Source of the DNA: Clavelina lepadiformis
Lineage: Eukaryota > Chordata > Ascidiacea > Aplousobranchia > Clavelinidae
Assembly (NCBI RefSeq): GCF_947623445.1
Contig: NC_135240.1
Coordinates: 14,198,001 to 14,262,000 of the forward strand
Direction: 5' to 3'
DNA length: 64,000 nt
Numbering within the stretch: the stretch's first letter is position 1; each line of letters opens with the position of its first letter. The notes below the pieces were generated by a model. It was not told where the DNA came from and searched no databases. It saw only the letters and a list, made by a program, of their open reading frames with translations. The translations under genes were made by a program, and so were the position numbers. This document shows positions 23,251 to 34,563 of this stretch, in pieces.

Positions 23251-26200
23251 ATGTACGATACGGCAAGCGTCCCGCAGAATATGCCATTTCCGGCAAACAC
23301 GAAGAAAATTACCCCCGGTCCCTATCGCGCTACGAAGCTCTGGAATGAAATTATTCAACTGTTCAGTCAAGGTATGCCACGAAGGCGGCACAGACGACAC
23401 TTGAAACTGTACAACGACTGTTTCACCGCAAGTGAAGCGATCGACTTCCTTCATGTTTTGCTAAAGCAAAATCATAATATTGGCAATGAAGTAACAAGAA
23501 TGCAGGTACATAAAAATTTAATTATCTTTTTCTTCACATCCTGGTTTGCTCCATTAATGTATTAATTGCTCCATTAATGTAAATAAACATATACATATCA
23601 ACTATCACTCGCACTTGAATTGTGCTAAAGCGGTTACCAATTGTTTAAAAAGTAAAAATAAGATTACGAAAATTTGTTAAATCAGTAAACACCATTAATC
23701 AGGCACATCACTATTGTTTGCGTTCTCAATTAAATCAGATCAAGTAGACAGCTAATTACATATCACCGTTTGAACATAATGTGTATCATAATCACATCTT
23801 GTATGAATATTTTCCAGTTTTAAGTAACAAAGTATAACAATTTTAATATTTTTCCACCATAACCTTGACATGTGGCATTAAACTGAATATCCAATGAACT
23901 AAATCCATGTGAATTGATTACAGTCAACCAATTACAGTGCTAATTTTAGTAATTCTGGAAGTATTAGGATTGGTTTCTGGTATCATACTTAGTTTATCGA
24001 GATATAAAAAATTGTTTCACTTTCTATCACATATCTTAGAATCTATCACTTCACAATTACATCTCCATGCAATTAACATTTTTATGCCTAGACCGTTCAA
24101 CTGCTGCGAAAGTTCTATAAAAATCACATAATTGAAGACATTCAAGGTAAATGGGGAAGTGAGGACTTGCATGATGACAATCGCTTGTATAGGTGAGTTA
24201 TAGCAAATTCTTGATATTTTAATTTAGCTGTGGAATTTTATCACTACGTCATTCATTTATAATATCCACAACTGTTTTTTAGATTCATAAATAAAGAAGA
24301 ATTTGAAAGAGACATTCAACCAATGCGTAAACCATTGTCGCTTGTTAATGAAAACACCATTAGTGATACCACATCAGCGAAAAATGGCCAAAAGTCAACC
24401 ATTGAATTAAAGTTTAAAAACAGAAAGAGTTTGTTTAAAATCAAACCTGAGTTAACCAGAGGTAAAGTAATTTATATTAAACTGTCAAAACTGTTTAGAA
24501 CTTTAGAGAGGAGAGTATCAGGGTAATTGACAATGTATTGTTAACTTTCTATTTACAGTAGAATCCGCTTAATATGACCACCTGGTTTTTATAACCATTT
24601 TGTTATGGTACCAAATTTTGTCGTATAAAACTCTTCCATTTACTATGACCAGTCTACATATTTTATGGCCACTTTTACAGATTTTTCTATCAATTGTTTC
24701 GTGTCAATTATGCAACTTGACGGAGACAATTGTGCATTTATTCCCAATTTGCCTACTGACGTTCATTTTAATGTTACTGCTTATCGTTAATGAAATATGT
24801 GATGCATTTGACATATTTTCTCATTTTATGCCTAATTGTATTGATCCTGGTGTGATTACACAGTACTGTAGCAGTTTCGGTTATTTTGACAAGGTGGTCA
24901 TAATAAGCGTAGTTTACTGTATTTACTTTGCTTTATTTTTTAGGTGATTCAAATGACACTTCTTCCAAATCTGCTTTGTCATCTCCTCCGACCAAAAAGC
25001 CACCTTTGCCTCCTATTCCACAGTGCAAGGAGTTTTCAAAAACGATAACGGATGATGATGTTAATAATGTTTGGAAAGATGTTTTGTGTGGAAATATTAA
25101 ACGTACTTTGCAGCTGGACACTTTGGACGATTTGGTGCTTTCACAGAATATGAAAGGTTACAATTCAAATAGCAGCTTTTCAACTTGATATTATTTATTA
25201 TTTATGATTTTATTCAAATTTCAGGTGAATGGATTAAACACAATGCAACCAAAGTTGGCAAATCAGGTGTTGTACAAGTTCCAGTTGACCAAGACTTACC
25301 TTATTGGACCCTTAGTGCAATGACTTGTTTGGCGAACTGGCCAAATGGAAAAAATTCTGGTAAGTACAGCGGCTCGACCTTAGAAAGCAAGTACCAGTAT
25401 ATATTTTTTGCTAACCAAAGTTCCATTTCAATAACTGATAACTTGTTTACTTCTTTGTATAACGTTTGGAAAAGCATTTGTTTTATATATCCTTTATAGG
25501 GCTTACCTGTTATCCTGGGTTTGAGAAAGACGTTTTCAAAGCAATTTGTGATTACTACTGCAAGAGTGGAATATCATCAATGCCTCTACCTAAAGATTTT
25601 GAGAATGAAAAAAACGAGAGTGAGCCAGTATCAGACGAGATCTATGATGGCCAGACTAAAAAGCCTCTAACCGAACCCTTATTAACATTTGAACTTTATG
25701 AAATCTTCACTAACATAATATGCTTGCTGAATCCTAAAATGAATACCATTGCCATTGAAGCTTTGAAATACTGTCTTTTACTGGTACCTCCACCTAACCG
25801 CAGAAAACTACATCTTCTTTTGCGACTTATGGCTAAAGTATGTACAAACCCACATTTGGATCACATGAGTAGAGATATTTCTACCAGGTATTAATGATAA
25901 AGAATTAATATCATGTAATCTGCTTTAACTAATTTATATTTTTAGGTAAGCCGAAATTCAATTTTTAAAATTTTTATCTTGTCTAACAGAGTTTTGCTTT
26001 TACACACATTCTCACGACATATCTTGTCATGCTTTGAAGAAGTCCATTTAGATGAACTGCTGGCCATGAGACTGGTTACCTTTTTAATAGACCATCATGC
26101 AGAGGTATGTTTAGTCGTATGACCTATGGTAGTTTTCTTGTTAACAAAAGCTTTAAATACGAAAATTTGGAAACTGGAAGTAACCCAGCAAGACTCAGAA

Positions 26201-27252
26201 AACTTTCTCAAGTCTATGGTAGTTACAATAAGAAATATAATTAGGTTCCTTTAGTTTTAAGTGGACAGCTTTCTATTGTATTGCCATGGATCTTGTTAGT
26301 TAAAATGTCCAATTAGTCCCAAAACTTGTGCATTGCTATATCATTGTCATCTTTTGTGATGCATTCACATTATTTTTTATAGTCATTTTGTTATTTGATT
26401 TAACAGGTGATGAAAGTGCCTGAAAATATTGCTGCAGAAGTGGATGAAAAACTGAAAAGGATTCAAAGACCAGTTTTACGGTAAAGAAAGTTTTTAAAAT
26501 ATTCAACTGCATAACAAAGACATTTATTTAATAATTTAAATAGCCATTCTATCTAATACTAGCCATACCATCCAAAAACAAAATAATTGTAAATAATACC
26601 CTTTGTCATATTAGGTACACTGAAGGTGACAATGATGGTTCCTTCGTCGAATGTTCTCAAATTCAATGCTCAAATGTCCAGCTGAGACAGAAAGTTCCCC
26701 TGCCTAGGTCAAAATCTATGGATGTCATGAAATCATTAGTTACAAGTTTAAAATCCAGAAACTCTTCAAATGAAGAATGCTCACTGAAAGAAAAAGCAAG
26801 ACAGTAAGTTGTTACACAGTATTTGTTATTCTCTGTATGAACTGCTATAGATTGATACAAAGTACTGTGTAATATATAAAAAATTATAATTACTACTGTA
26901 TAATTCAATAAAAAATATGAATTAAATATAGATTTTAAGTACATTACGAGTTACAAAATTGAACTAATTTTTTAGTCGGAGGTCTATGACATTCAATGTT
27001 GATGTGGCACCCAAAGCTTCTTCCAAGTCACAGCACCGTAGCTCTGTATTTCCCACGAAAGTGTTTCATTTAAAGAACAAGTCCCTTGGAGGTAAAAGAA
27101 ACTTAAAACCAGCTCAATCTTGCCCCGACATATGCGACAGAATCGACCCCAACCCATCACCACCTGCTCTTCCTCCCAAAGCTTCTGGCTTCTCAGGGTC
27201 AAGTAGAAATTTGAAAACATTGATAAATCGATTGAGAAGAAATAAATCCTAA
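23251..27252 (+). CDS. DEPDC1: DEP domain-containing protein 1 homologue (10 exons, 641 aa)
   Basis: Exons 23251-23505, 24092-24192, 24283-24461, 24944-25156, 25225-25359, 25500-25887, 25990-26104, 26407-26480, 26615-26803 and 26976-27252 join in frame to a TAA. Residues about 20-120 form a DEP domain ([12 protein letters not shown], then [14 protein letters not shown], then [10 protein letters not shown]). Residues about 235-460 form the RhoGAP-like region typical of DEPDC1, including [14 protein letters not shown] and [18 protein letters not shown]. The C-terminus is basic and Ser-rich and ends in [10 protein letters not shown]. In vertebrates the family supports mitosis and transcriptional repression. 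The length is shorter than long vertebrate DEPDC1A isoforms and closer to the shorter paralogue. The A/B split of vertebrates need not apply here. The fourth exon carries a proline-rich KKPPLPPIP stretch. Confidence 0.92.
24556..24919. mobile_element. pogo/Tigger-like MITE in a DEPDC1 intron (364 bp)
   Basis: The left end begins CAGTAGAATCCGCTTAATAT and the right end is its imperfect inverse, ending ATAAGCGTAGTTTACTG. TA dinucleotides flank both ends (24554-24555 and 24920-24921), as for Tc1/mariner/pogo insertions. It lies in the intron between exons 3 and 4 and ends only 24 bp before the next exon. Its right side therefore contributes close to the branch-point and acceptor region. No intact transposase. 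Confidence 0.75.
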
Positions 27253-28279
27253 CATTTGTTGCATTTCAGCAAATGCTATATGTTCCATTGTACTTGCTCA
27301 CATTGCTAAGAACTTCAAACATTGTGTGTTTATGAAATATGCAATCAACGCACTGCTCTTTTGAGCATAACCATTCATCACTTTCTGTTAATATTTGTAC
27401 ATTTCCTAATCACTGTTCTCACACAAATGACTTGCCATTTAGTTGATACAAGCACAAATGTTTACCTGCCTAAAGCAACTCATTGATCTTTTTTTGTATT
27501 TCTAAAGGTGTTTTCAGTAATTGTACAAATGTTTAATTACACCGCAATTACCAACTGACGTTGCATAGCTGATATGTACATTATCAAAGAATGCCAGTAT
27601 TTGCAAACGATGGGTACATACTGTAAGTGAATTAAGTTAACAGATATTGGTAAATAGAAAGTGCATATGAATACCAAGAACAAGCAAATACGTAACGTAA
27701 TGTAGTTCGTCACTATTTGTTGATACAAATGGATATTGTTTATAAAGTCACATCAAGTGATACAAATGCTACATACGCAGGAGTTGCAAGGGTTACACAA
27801 TACAATGAAACATTAGACATTTTATTGGGACTAGTTAATTTAGTGAAGGGTTGAACAGCTTCCACTTCATATTTAATTTAAAACTTTTAACAACAACAAT
27901 CATTTGTATCAAGCATGAGTTGGCAATTCACAGGCCAATCAAGTATTAACAGACAAAACTTGAATGGTGCACATCCAGTTACCCAAACGCTAGAAACCAC
28001 ATCTTTGCACATTGTATCTATTGTTTTCAGTATGTATTACTATGGCCCATGAAATAAATGCAAAAAGTTACCAAGACAACATTTCTCAAAGTTCACACAT
28101 TTCCTACTGTTTAAGATAGTTGTAATATTTGAATACATTTTCAATACAAGCACACTTAGTGTCTATGAGTACATACAGATACAACTCATGAAATTAATCA
28201 AGCCTATAAAATTGATTAAATCAAAAAAGTAGAAATATTAAAAACACCATTTCTGTACATACTCATAGATACTGAAGAT
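27253..28279. other. 3' flank of the DEPDC1 homologue
   Basis: AT-rich sequence after the DEPDC1 stop, presumably 3' UTR and spacer. No gene or repeat end recognised up to the truncated MITE at 28280. Confidence 0.45.
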
Positions 28280-28621
28280 TAGGGTTACCATATTTTCGTG
28301 GTCTAAAATCCGGACACTCTTTAGTGCCCACTAGCGGTTTTTAAAAATGAGGTATGAACACATTGTCTGTCAATATGACGTCACACTAGCAATGCTTTGC
28401 CTATCCATTGTATACCGGAGTGGATTTTTGAACATAGTGTCGTGAATTCACTAGGCTATTGGGCTATTTCTGATTTGACCTCTGGTGATCTCTAGGCTAG
28501 GGTCTAGGTCAGACACGTCGCGTGCCACGTGTTGGACAACCCTGATTTACAGGATTATTCCCGCAATTCTAATTCCCCCAAAACGCCCATCATAAAATTC
28601 CGGACATTTGAGCATTTTTTT
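28280..28621 (-). mobile_element. MITE family 1, truncated inverted copy
   Basis: Reverse-complement copy of the element at 2239-2656. The TAGGGTTACCATA end is intact at 28280. Homology runs about 340 bp and stops near 28621, so the other terminal 80 bp are missing. The few differences between copies indicate recent amplification or conversion. Confidence 0.85.
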
Positions 28622-29229
28622 ATTGCAGGCAAAATATAAATATCCGGTAAACACCATTTGGTAGATACGTAAGCTTGTCATGATGCTATTTCTTATTCTT
28701 CTATATTTCAAATCGTCAGCAGAAAAGCTAGTGATTAAGGATAGATTTAACTTAAATATATACAATATATCGCATGGCAATTAGAATAATAATAATAGAT
28801 GCCAACTCCTACATTCAGTATTTAAAATTATATTGTTATTAATTTAAACCGAAAATATGTTTTCAACTTGTCAAGAAAAACAAAATTAATTCCACAAAAA
28901 CATGTCATGACACCAAATATTACCCAAAACGTAACAGTAATGTTTACATTAAAAAAACAATAATATCTAAAAGCTCATCTAAACGATCAAAGGGTCAACT
29001 TTACAAGCAAACAAAATTCCAAACCAAATCAGAGTAAAAAACTAAGTTTAGAAGTGTCTGCTTTTGAAACGGTAAAAAATATTATCAGTATACAGTAACA
29101 ATTTGAAAGATTGTCTGTAAAAAGAAGAACGAATGTTTTAAAAGTTTCTCAAGAGATAAAACGAAAACGACACTCTGTAACAAAACTGTCATGTGTCGCA
29201 TTTATAAAAGCAGTTAATTCAGTAAGATT
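28622..29229. other. Spacer between two transposon remnants
   Basis: AT-rich sequence without recognisable coding or repeat signatures. It could include more deeply decayed parts of the adjacent hAT remnant. Confidence 0.35.
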
Positions 29230-29624
29230 TAATTAATGTGATTTTTGCTCTTGCATTTCATTGCAAAGCATCTGTACGTGAGGGCTGTAGGATGTCATCT
29301 TCATCTTCACACATGATTGTTAGCTGTCATCTGTGAGACGTGTGCGGGATCTGTTTTTAATGTAGTTCATGTTAGAGAAAAGTTGCTCACATACGTATGT
29401 GGATCCAAATATCGACAGGGTCCCAAGAGCATACTATGTTAATCGACTAATTATGACGTCACAACCAGAATGATTATGCTTTCATTTACTATAATGTGCT
29501 CAGTGAGATAAAGACGCGAGTGTTCTTCTGTTTGTTTCTACCGGGGCAATAAAATTAATAAGAGCCGCATCAGAAGGATGAAAGAGCCGCATGCGGCTCC
29601 GGAGCCGCAGGTTGCCGACCCCTG
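29230..29624 (-). pseudogene. hAT transposase remnant (dimerisation-domain end) plus terminus
   Basis: On the minus strand, about 29290-29424 decodes to a hATC-like signature (TYVCEQLFSNMNYIKNRSR, then TRLTDDS), interrupted by a stop. It is followed by Gly/Cys-rich palindromic GAGCCGC motifs and the terminus GGTTGCCGACCCCTG, ending at 29624. The family resembles GTF2IRD2/ZBED-type hAT transposases. The other end of the element is not visible. The remnant ends only 70 bp from the ECHDC3 stop codon, so it may be transcribed in that gene's 3' UTR. Confidence 0.72.
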
Positions 29625-29693
29625 GCCTAGCAAGTGATGAAGAATGTTTTGAAATATTGGAGAGAGAAAAATGAAACGGTTATTATGGTTAAC

Positions 29694-31876
29694 CTAATCC
29701 AAACTATGATCCCATTCAGCTTTCCTCTTCTCGAGAAAAGCAGATATTCCTTCTCGTCCATCATGTAAGCTTAAATTCTCCACCATGATATTTGAAGCAT
29801 CTCTGTCCATAAAATACCAAAAACTATGTTAGATATAATGTAAAGAGTGTGGTAAACATGGAAAATAAGTAAGTCACATACTGATAAGCAGAGTGCCGAT
29901 CCTTGACCACTTGTCTGTAGAATGTTGATTTTCCAAGAGCTAAAACTGATCGACTTGAGCGTATTATAGTCTCTGCCATTTTTGTTACTTCATTTTGTAA
30001 ATCTTCATGCTTGACCACACGGCTTACAAGGCCATGTGCTAAAGCTCCTGAGAATCAAAAATAACATTTAATTGTAAACTGGCGTACCGGTATCAATAAA
30101 GTTGCCAGTAATAGATAAAAATAATCTACCACCTGCATGACAAAATATCAATAGTCATGGCCAATACTGTACCTTTGCAGAGATATTGTTTTTACCCACA
30201 AACTCATGATACCGCTTTTCTACAAAATATATGATTCTGTTTGAAGAATACCCTGGCTGATCCAGAATTTATTCTTACTTGAACCCTTTGCCATGATGAA
30301 ATAATAATATCATATATCACTGTAGTTAATCTTACTATCAGCACTTATAATTTCTCCTGTAAACAACATCTCCAAAGCCAGTTTCCTTGGAACGGAACGA
30401 GCAAGTGCAACAGCTGGAGTTGAGCAAAACAGACCAATATTGACTCTGCAAGTAGCATTGAGTGAATCACTATTGAAATCACCGACTCATTTTTAAAACT
30501 GTGGCAAAGTTTTTATGGTAAATTAATAGTTGTGCAAACAATATCAGAAATAATTTTTGAATGGATATTATGCACAAAAATAAACTTCAAAAAATACATA
30601 CCCAGGAGTGCAAAACTTTGCTTGATCAGAAGCAATAGCAACATCACAGCTTGCAACCAGCTGGCAACCTGCAGCAGTTGCCAATGCTCCAACCTCACAA
30701 ATCACTGGCACAGGTATGTCCTGTATAAGTTCCATGATATCACTACACATCCGAAATATATGAGCATGGTCAGATCTTGTCTTCTTGCTGAGCTGTAACA
30801 ATTTATTAATATTACCGGTTAAATCCTCATATTCATTAAAATTGGTGCCATGGGCTTTGCTAGTTTCAGTAAATGCAAACAAAGGACAAAAGGTGGAAGA
30901 GTGTTTAAATAGAAATGCTGCCCTGATTCAACTTTCATTCAAAAGGTACTCAAAGCGTTCAACAAAATAGACTTGTATCCACCTTTTCATATGCCACAAA
31001 TGAACCAATTTACAAAATGCTTTCTCTTTTTGAAAATATATTATCACAAGTTTCAAAAACATTTGACAATTTTACCAATTCTTTTAGGTCATGTCCAGCA
31101 CAAAACACTGGACCATTGCCTGAAATCACTATCACCCTTAAGTCATGATCTTTCACATCCTTCATTAAATTCTCTTTGAAACTTTCCATCAGTGCCAAAG
31201 ACAAAGCATTTCTGTAAAAACAAGATAAAACCATTCAACCACACTTTAACTTAAAATGAAAATCTTTTCAACAAGATATACTTCCATGTTTTGATGAGTA
31301 ACTAATACCATAAAAATCACCTTGTTTTAGGATTATTGAGAGTAATGCGACGAATTCCATTCTCTTGTGTACATATTGTAAGTGGGTCTCCAGATGTTGT
31401 TAAGCAACGTCGCAAATGTAAAGATGGTAAACCCTGGAGTGTACATGTATGTTACTTCATAAGAAATTCGTAAATAGTGCTGTTTTTACAATTCAGGTAC
31501 AGTGCAATTAGCGTCATAGTTTTTGTAATTCTCACCAGAGAGTGTCGTGACAAAATTCTTGTTACTATTGATAACATCTCTAGAGCAACTTGTAAACTAA
31601 AAAAAGATTAGTAAAACCTATAAAATTAAAAAAAGACAATTTCTTTAAAGCATACTTTGCAGTCTCAAGAAAAATAGAACCTTCTAACATACTTGAAATT
31701 GTGCCAAGTCTTAGAAATAACTTTAAATAAATATTTTTGTTGGATATTAAACGATACCAAACACTTTCTTTCAGATCAAGTTTTAAAAACCTGTTTAACA
31801 ATCTTTCCATAGATAACTGCATACCGTACTTTAAATATTTTTGGAAACTTCTGGAAGCAGCAAGAGTCAAGAGCAT
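29694..31876 (-). CDS. ECHDC3: Enoyl-CoA hydratase domain-containing protein 3 homologue (8 exons, 309 aa)
   Basis: Minus-strand exons, in coding order: 31876-31825, 31588-31536, 31433-31321, 31211-31076, 30792-30602, 30445-30336, 30047-29882 and 29802-29694. They join in frame and give 309 residues, close to the roughly 300 of vertebrate ECHDC3. Landmarks of the crotonase fold are ITLNNPKTRNALSLALM, GPVFCAGHDLKEL (oxyanion-hole loop), ATAAGCQLVASCDVAIASD, NIGLFCSTPAVALARSVPRK and ALGKSTFYRQ, ending AFLEKRKAEWDHSLD. The N-terminus is rich in Arg, Ser and Leu with few acids, consistent with mitochondrial import. Exon 2 uses a non-canonical-looking AAG acceptor. Translation could instead start at the internal ATG in exon 2 (MLSIVTRILSRHSL), itself a plausible presequence. 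Convergent with DEPDC1. Confidence 0.92.
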
Positions 31877-32428
31877 TTACTTTGTTACGTAATTTGTACA
31901 ACTACACACTTTGTCGTGTAAAGGTTTGGAAGTCAAACTTCGTAAGCACAAAATATTAACACAAATTAAGTTTGTGTGATGTGTCGGATATACCTGCTGC
32001 AAAATTTGATTTATGCACAAGTTTACCAGCTGAAAAGGTGCTGTTATGATACTTATCCCAGACTGGAATGTTGGCCATTTCTAAGAAAGAAATTCCAATG
32101 CAACAATCTCAATAAATTACAATATAGACCTTTTCCCAAGTAATAATTTCCATCTTGTTTGAGTGGAAAATTTTTGAATGCCTTTACTTAACAATGGAAG
32201 AAATCATTGATCCACTTCAGCATTTTTAAGTTGCAAGCATTCTGGGCATTAAATTGTCACTATTTAACTGAGGTCAGTAGCATATCGATTTCTTGATACA
32301 ACAAAAAAATATAACTGCCACATTGTTTATTAATTAAATTTTAAAGTTATATTATATTCAATTTTGTAGGCCATTGTTTTTTCGAATGGTTTAATAAACA
32401 ACTGGGAAAAAGAATGGGTAATCTAGAT
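31877..32428. other. 5' flank of the ECHDC3 homologue
   Basis: AT-rich upstream region of the minus-strand ECHDC3 gene. No distinct promoter motif or other gene recognised. Confidence 0.4.
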
Positions 32429-32808
32429 CAGGGTGATCCAAGAATGCGAGCAGGAAAGGCCACATTAAGGTTTAAGGAAAACACTGTGGGTTGCAAATGG
32501 GGAAACTATAATGTTTGGAAAAGACTGAGTAGGCTGTTCTAATCAACTTGATGCTTTACTACACTCCTGCTAGTTTGCAAATGTGCTTGCAGCAAAAATC
32601 TAAAATCATCGCATGTATGTGTGTATCGACTTACACTTCAACGATGTGTGCCTGATCTCAGGCTGCGGTAAAAGAAACCTATTCGAATGAATCACAAGTG
32701 TATTTTACAGTAACAACCACGGATTTTGCACTGGAAAATATTTGCGGGCCACACAAAATCTTTCCGTAGACCACATGCAGCTCACGTGCCAGGGTTTTGA
32801 CCTCCCTG
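32429..32808. mobile_element. hAT-like MITE (380 bp)
   Basis: The left end CAGGGTGATCCAA and the right end TTTGACCTCCCTG are imperfect inverted repeats. The flanks ATCTAGAT (32421-32428) and ATCTTGAT (32809-32816) match at 7 of 8 positions. Subterminal GCGGGCCACA / AAAGGCCACATT motifs resemble other hAT derivatives in the window. Non-coding and somewhat decayed. Confidence 0.75.
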
Positions 32809-32816
32809 ATCTTGAT

Positions 32817-33294
32817 GAATTATAAACAATATGGCATGCTAAAACAAGCACTCAAATCAAGGAATAGGATATTGATAAGTCTATTTTCCAGAAACAACCC
32901 CACAAAATAATTGGTTAAAAAATAGATAATTGTATATTGGTTTTTGTTTTTATTAAGTTACATTTCAATCATTTTTTGAAGACAGAAAACTTTGGTAAGG
33001 ACATGGTGTTTTTTTATCATATATATTGTTAATATTTTTGTTAAAGTAACACATAACACATATAAATAAAAATTTAAATGGCAAATTACTTTGAAGAAAG
33101 TATGAACAACTTCTCATTCTGGGATAACTTTGACATTATGTCAAAATAACTATGTGAAAATAGTATATGAGGGTGACAGCTTTCCAGGAGTAGTTGAGAA
33201 GATTAATCATACTGGAAGAAGTGCAAAAATCAATGTGTGGATTAGCATTGGCCATTACTACCGGAAATGGTCTTCATATATTGATCAGCGAGAC
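32817..33294. other. Spacer with a short open frame, possible transposon-protein fragment
   Basis: An open stretch from about 33130 encodes NYVKIVYEGDSFPGVVEKIN, which resembles the VKYEGELYPG-type segment seen in some invertebrate transposon-associated proteins. It is cut off by the hAT-like insertion at 33295. The resemblance is from memory of the motif and is weak. Confidence 0.3.
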
Positions 33295-33490
33295 CAGGGA
33301 TGTCCAACCTGCGGCCCGCCTGAGATTTTTGCGCGGCCCGCTAGTCATTTTCACTCCGAATACTTTGATGACTGATATTGTTAAAGTAGTTAATTTCATC
33401 AATTTTTCTTGAAAATTAATAGTTTCTGCGGCCCATTGAATTATTTCAAGTGACAATGCGGCCCACTTAATAAAAGGTTGGACATCCATG
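33295..33490. mobile_element. hAT-like MITE (196 bp), older member of tandem pair 1
   Basis: The termini CAGGGATGTCCAACCT and AGGTTGGACATCCATG match as inverted repeats at 15 of 16 positions, with subterminal GCGGCCCGC / GCGGCCCA motifs. The left TSD AGCGAGAC (33287-33294) and right TSD AGCTAGAC (33491-33498) match at 7 of 8 positions. The right TSD is shared with the next element. Confidence 0.88.
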
Positions 33491-33498
33491 AGCTAGAC

Positions 33499-34555
33499 CA
33501 GGGGTTCTTAAACTTTTTGGCACACGCCCCCCTTGACGGTACCTAAAAATTTCGCGCCCCACCTCATTGCAAAATAAAAAAGCATTAAGCAAAACAACAA
33601 TTTATTTTCAATTAACTTTCATTAATGTGAAGGATGTAGTTGTTTTTGGGAAACCAAACGTTTAATTCGAGGCTTTGTAGAAGATAATGCACATCTTAGG
33701 TCGGCTTCACAGTCAAGTTTGCTCCTTGGTTTTGTCTTTATATTCATGAAGATGACGCTGAAAACGACTTTTCTAAGCATATCACGCATTGCCATACGAC
33801 TTTTCCGTTTACTGTGGTATTTATAAAGCCATGCTTCAGATAATTTTGGTCATACTTTCTCTTTTTTCCACTCATTTTGTGTCAATACAATTAGTTTAAT
33901 TACTAAAATACCTGGTTATTAAATCAATACTAAATTTACGTTTTACTTCATTTTACGGTTTTAATATTGGCTGACGTTGGTTTTACCCTATTTAAACCAG
34001 GTGCGCGACATTACTATTTTTATTATGTGTGGCCGACACTGCACACAAATTTTCAATCGTTAATGACTCGAAAATTATACGTTGTAAACTGAATAGGTTA
34101 GTAGCAAAAACATCTGGCTTCCTGTATACATGATAATTGTAAAACTAAAGAAAATGCATTTAGTGCAAATTAAGTATTTCTACAAGTGATACATTTGTAA
34201 AAGTTTTTCTTGTTACGCCGCCCCCCGTTGTGAGAAAAACAGGTCACCGCAAAAAGAGAACACAAGAGAACAGTTAGTCGAGCTAGTAGTGCGTGAATGA
34301 GTAAACGAAAACAATATGCTTCAAAACGGAGACACCAAATATTATGACGTAACCATTGACGTATTTCAGAATCCAAATCTCAAAAATACAATTGCCATCG
34401 TGACACACTTTAAAATTTTACTAAAAATGAACCTATAGCGAAAGTCAAGAAAGCATGTTTAGACATAGCTCATATGTAAATAATTAAATAGACAGTTTGT
34501 CATCTCTCGCGCCCCCCTTATAAATGTTACACGCCCCCCAGTTTAAGAACCACTG
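33499..34555. mobile_element. Non-autonomous hAT element (1057 bp), younger member of tandem pair 1
   Basis: It begins CAGGGGTTCTTAAACT and ends AGTTTAAGAACCACTG. The flanking duplication AGCTAGAC is exact (33491-33498 and 34556-34563). Subterminal ACGCCCCCC blocks occur at both ends. No transposase ORF was recognised inside. The left TSD is the right TSD of the preceding 196-bp element, so the two sit in tandem separated by exactly 8 bp. Confidence 0.9.
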
Positions 34556-34563
34556 AGCTAGAC

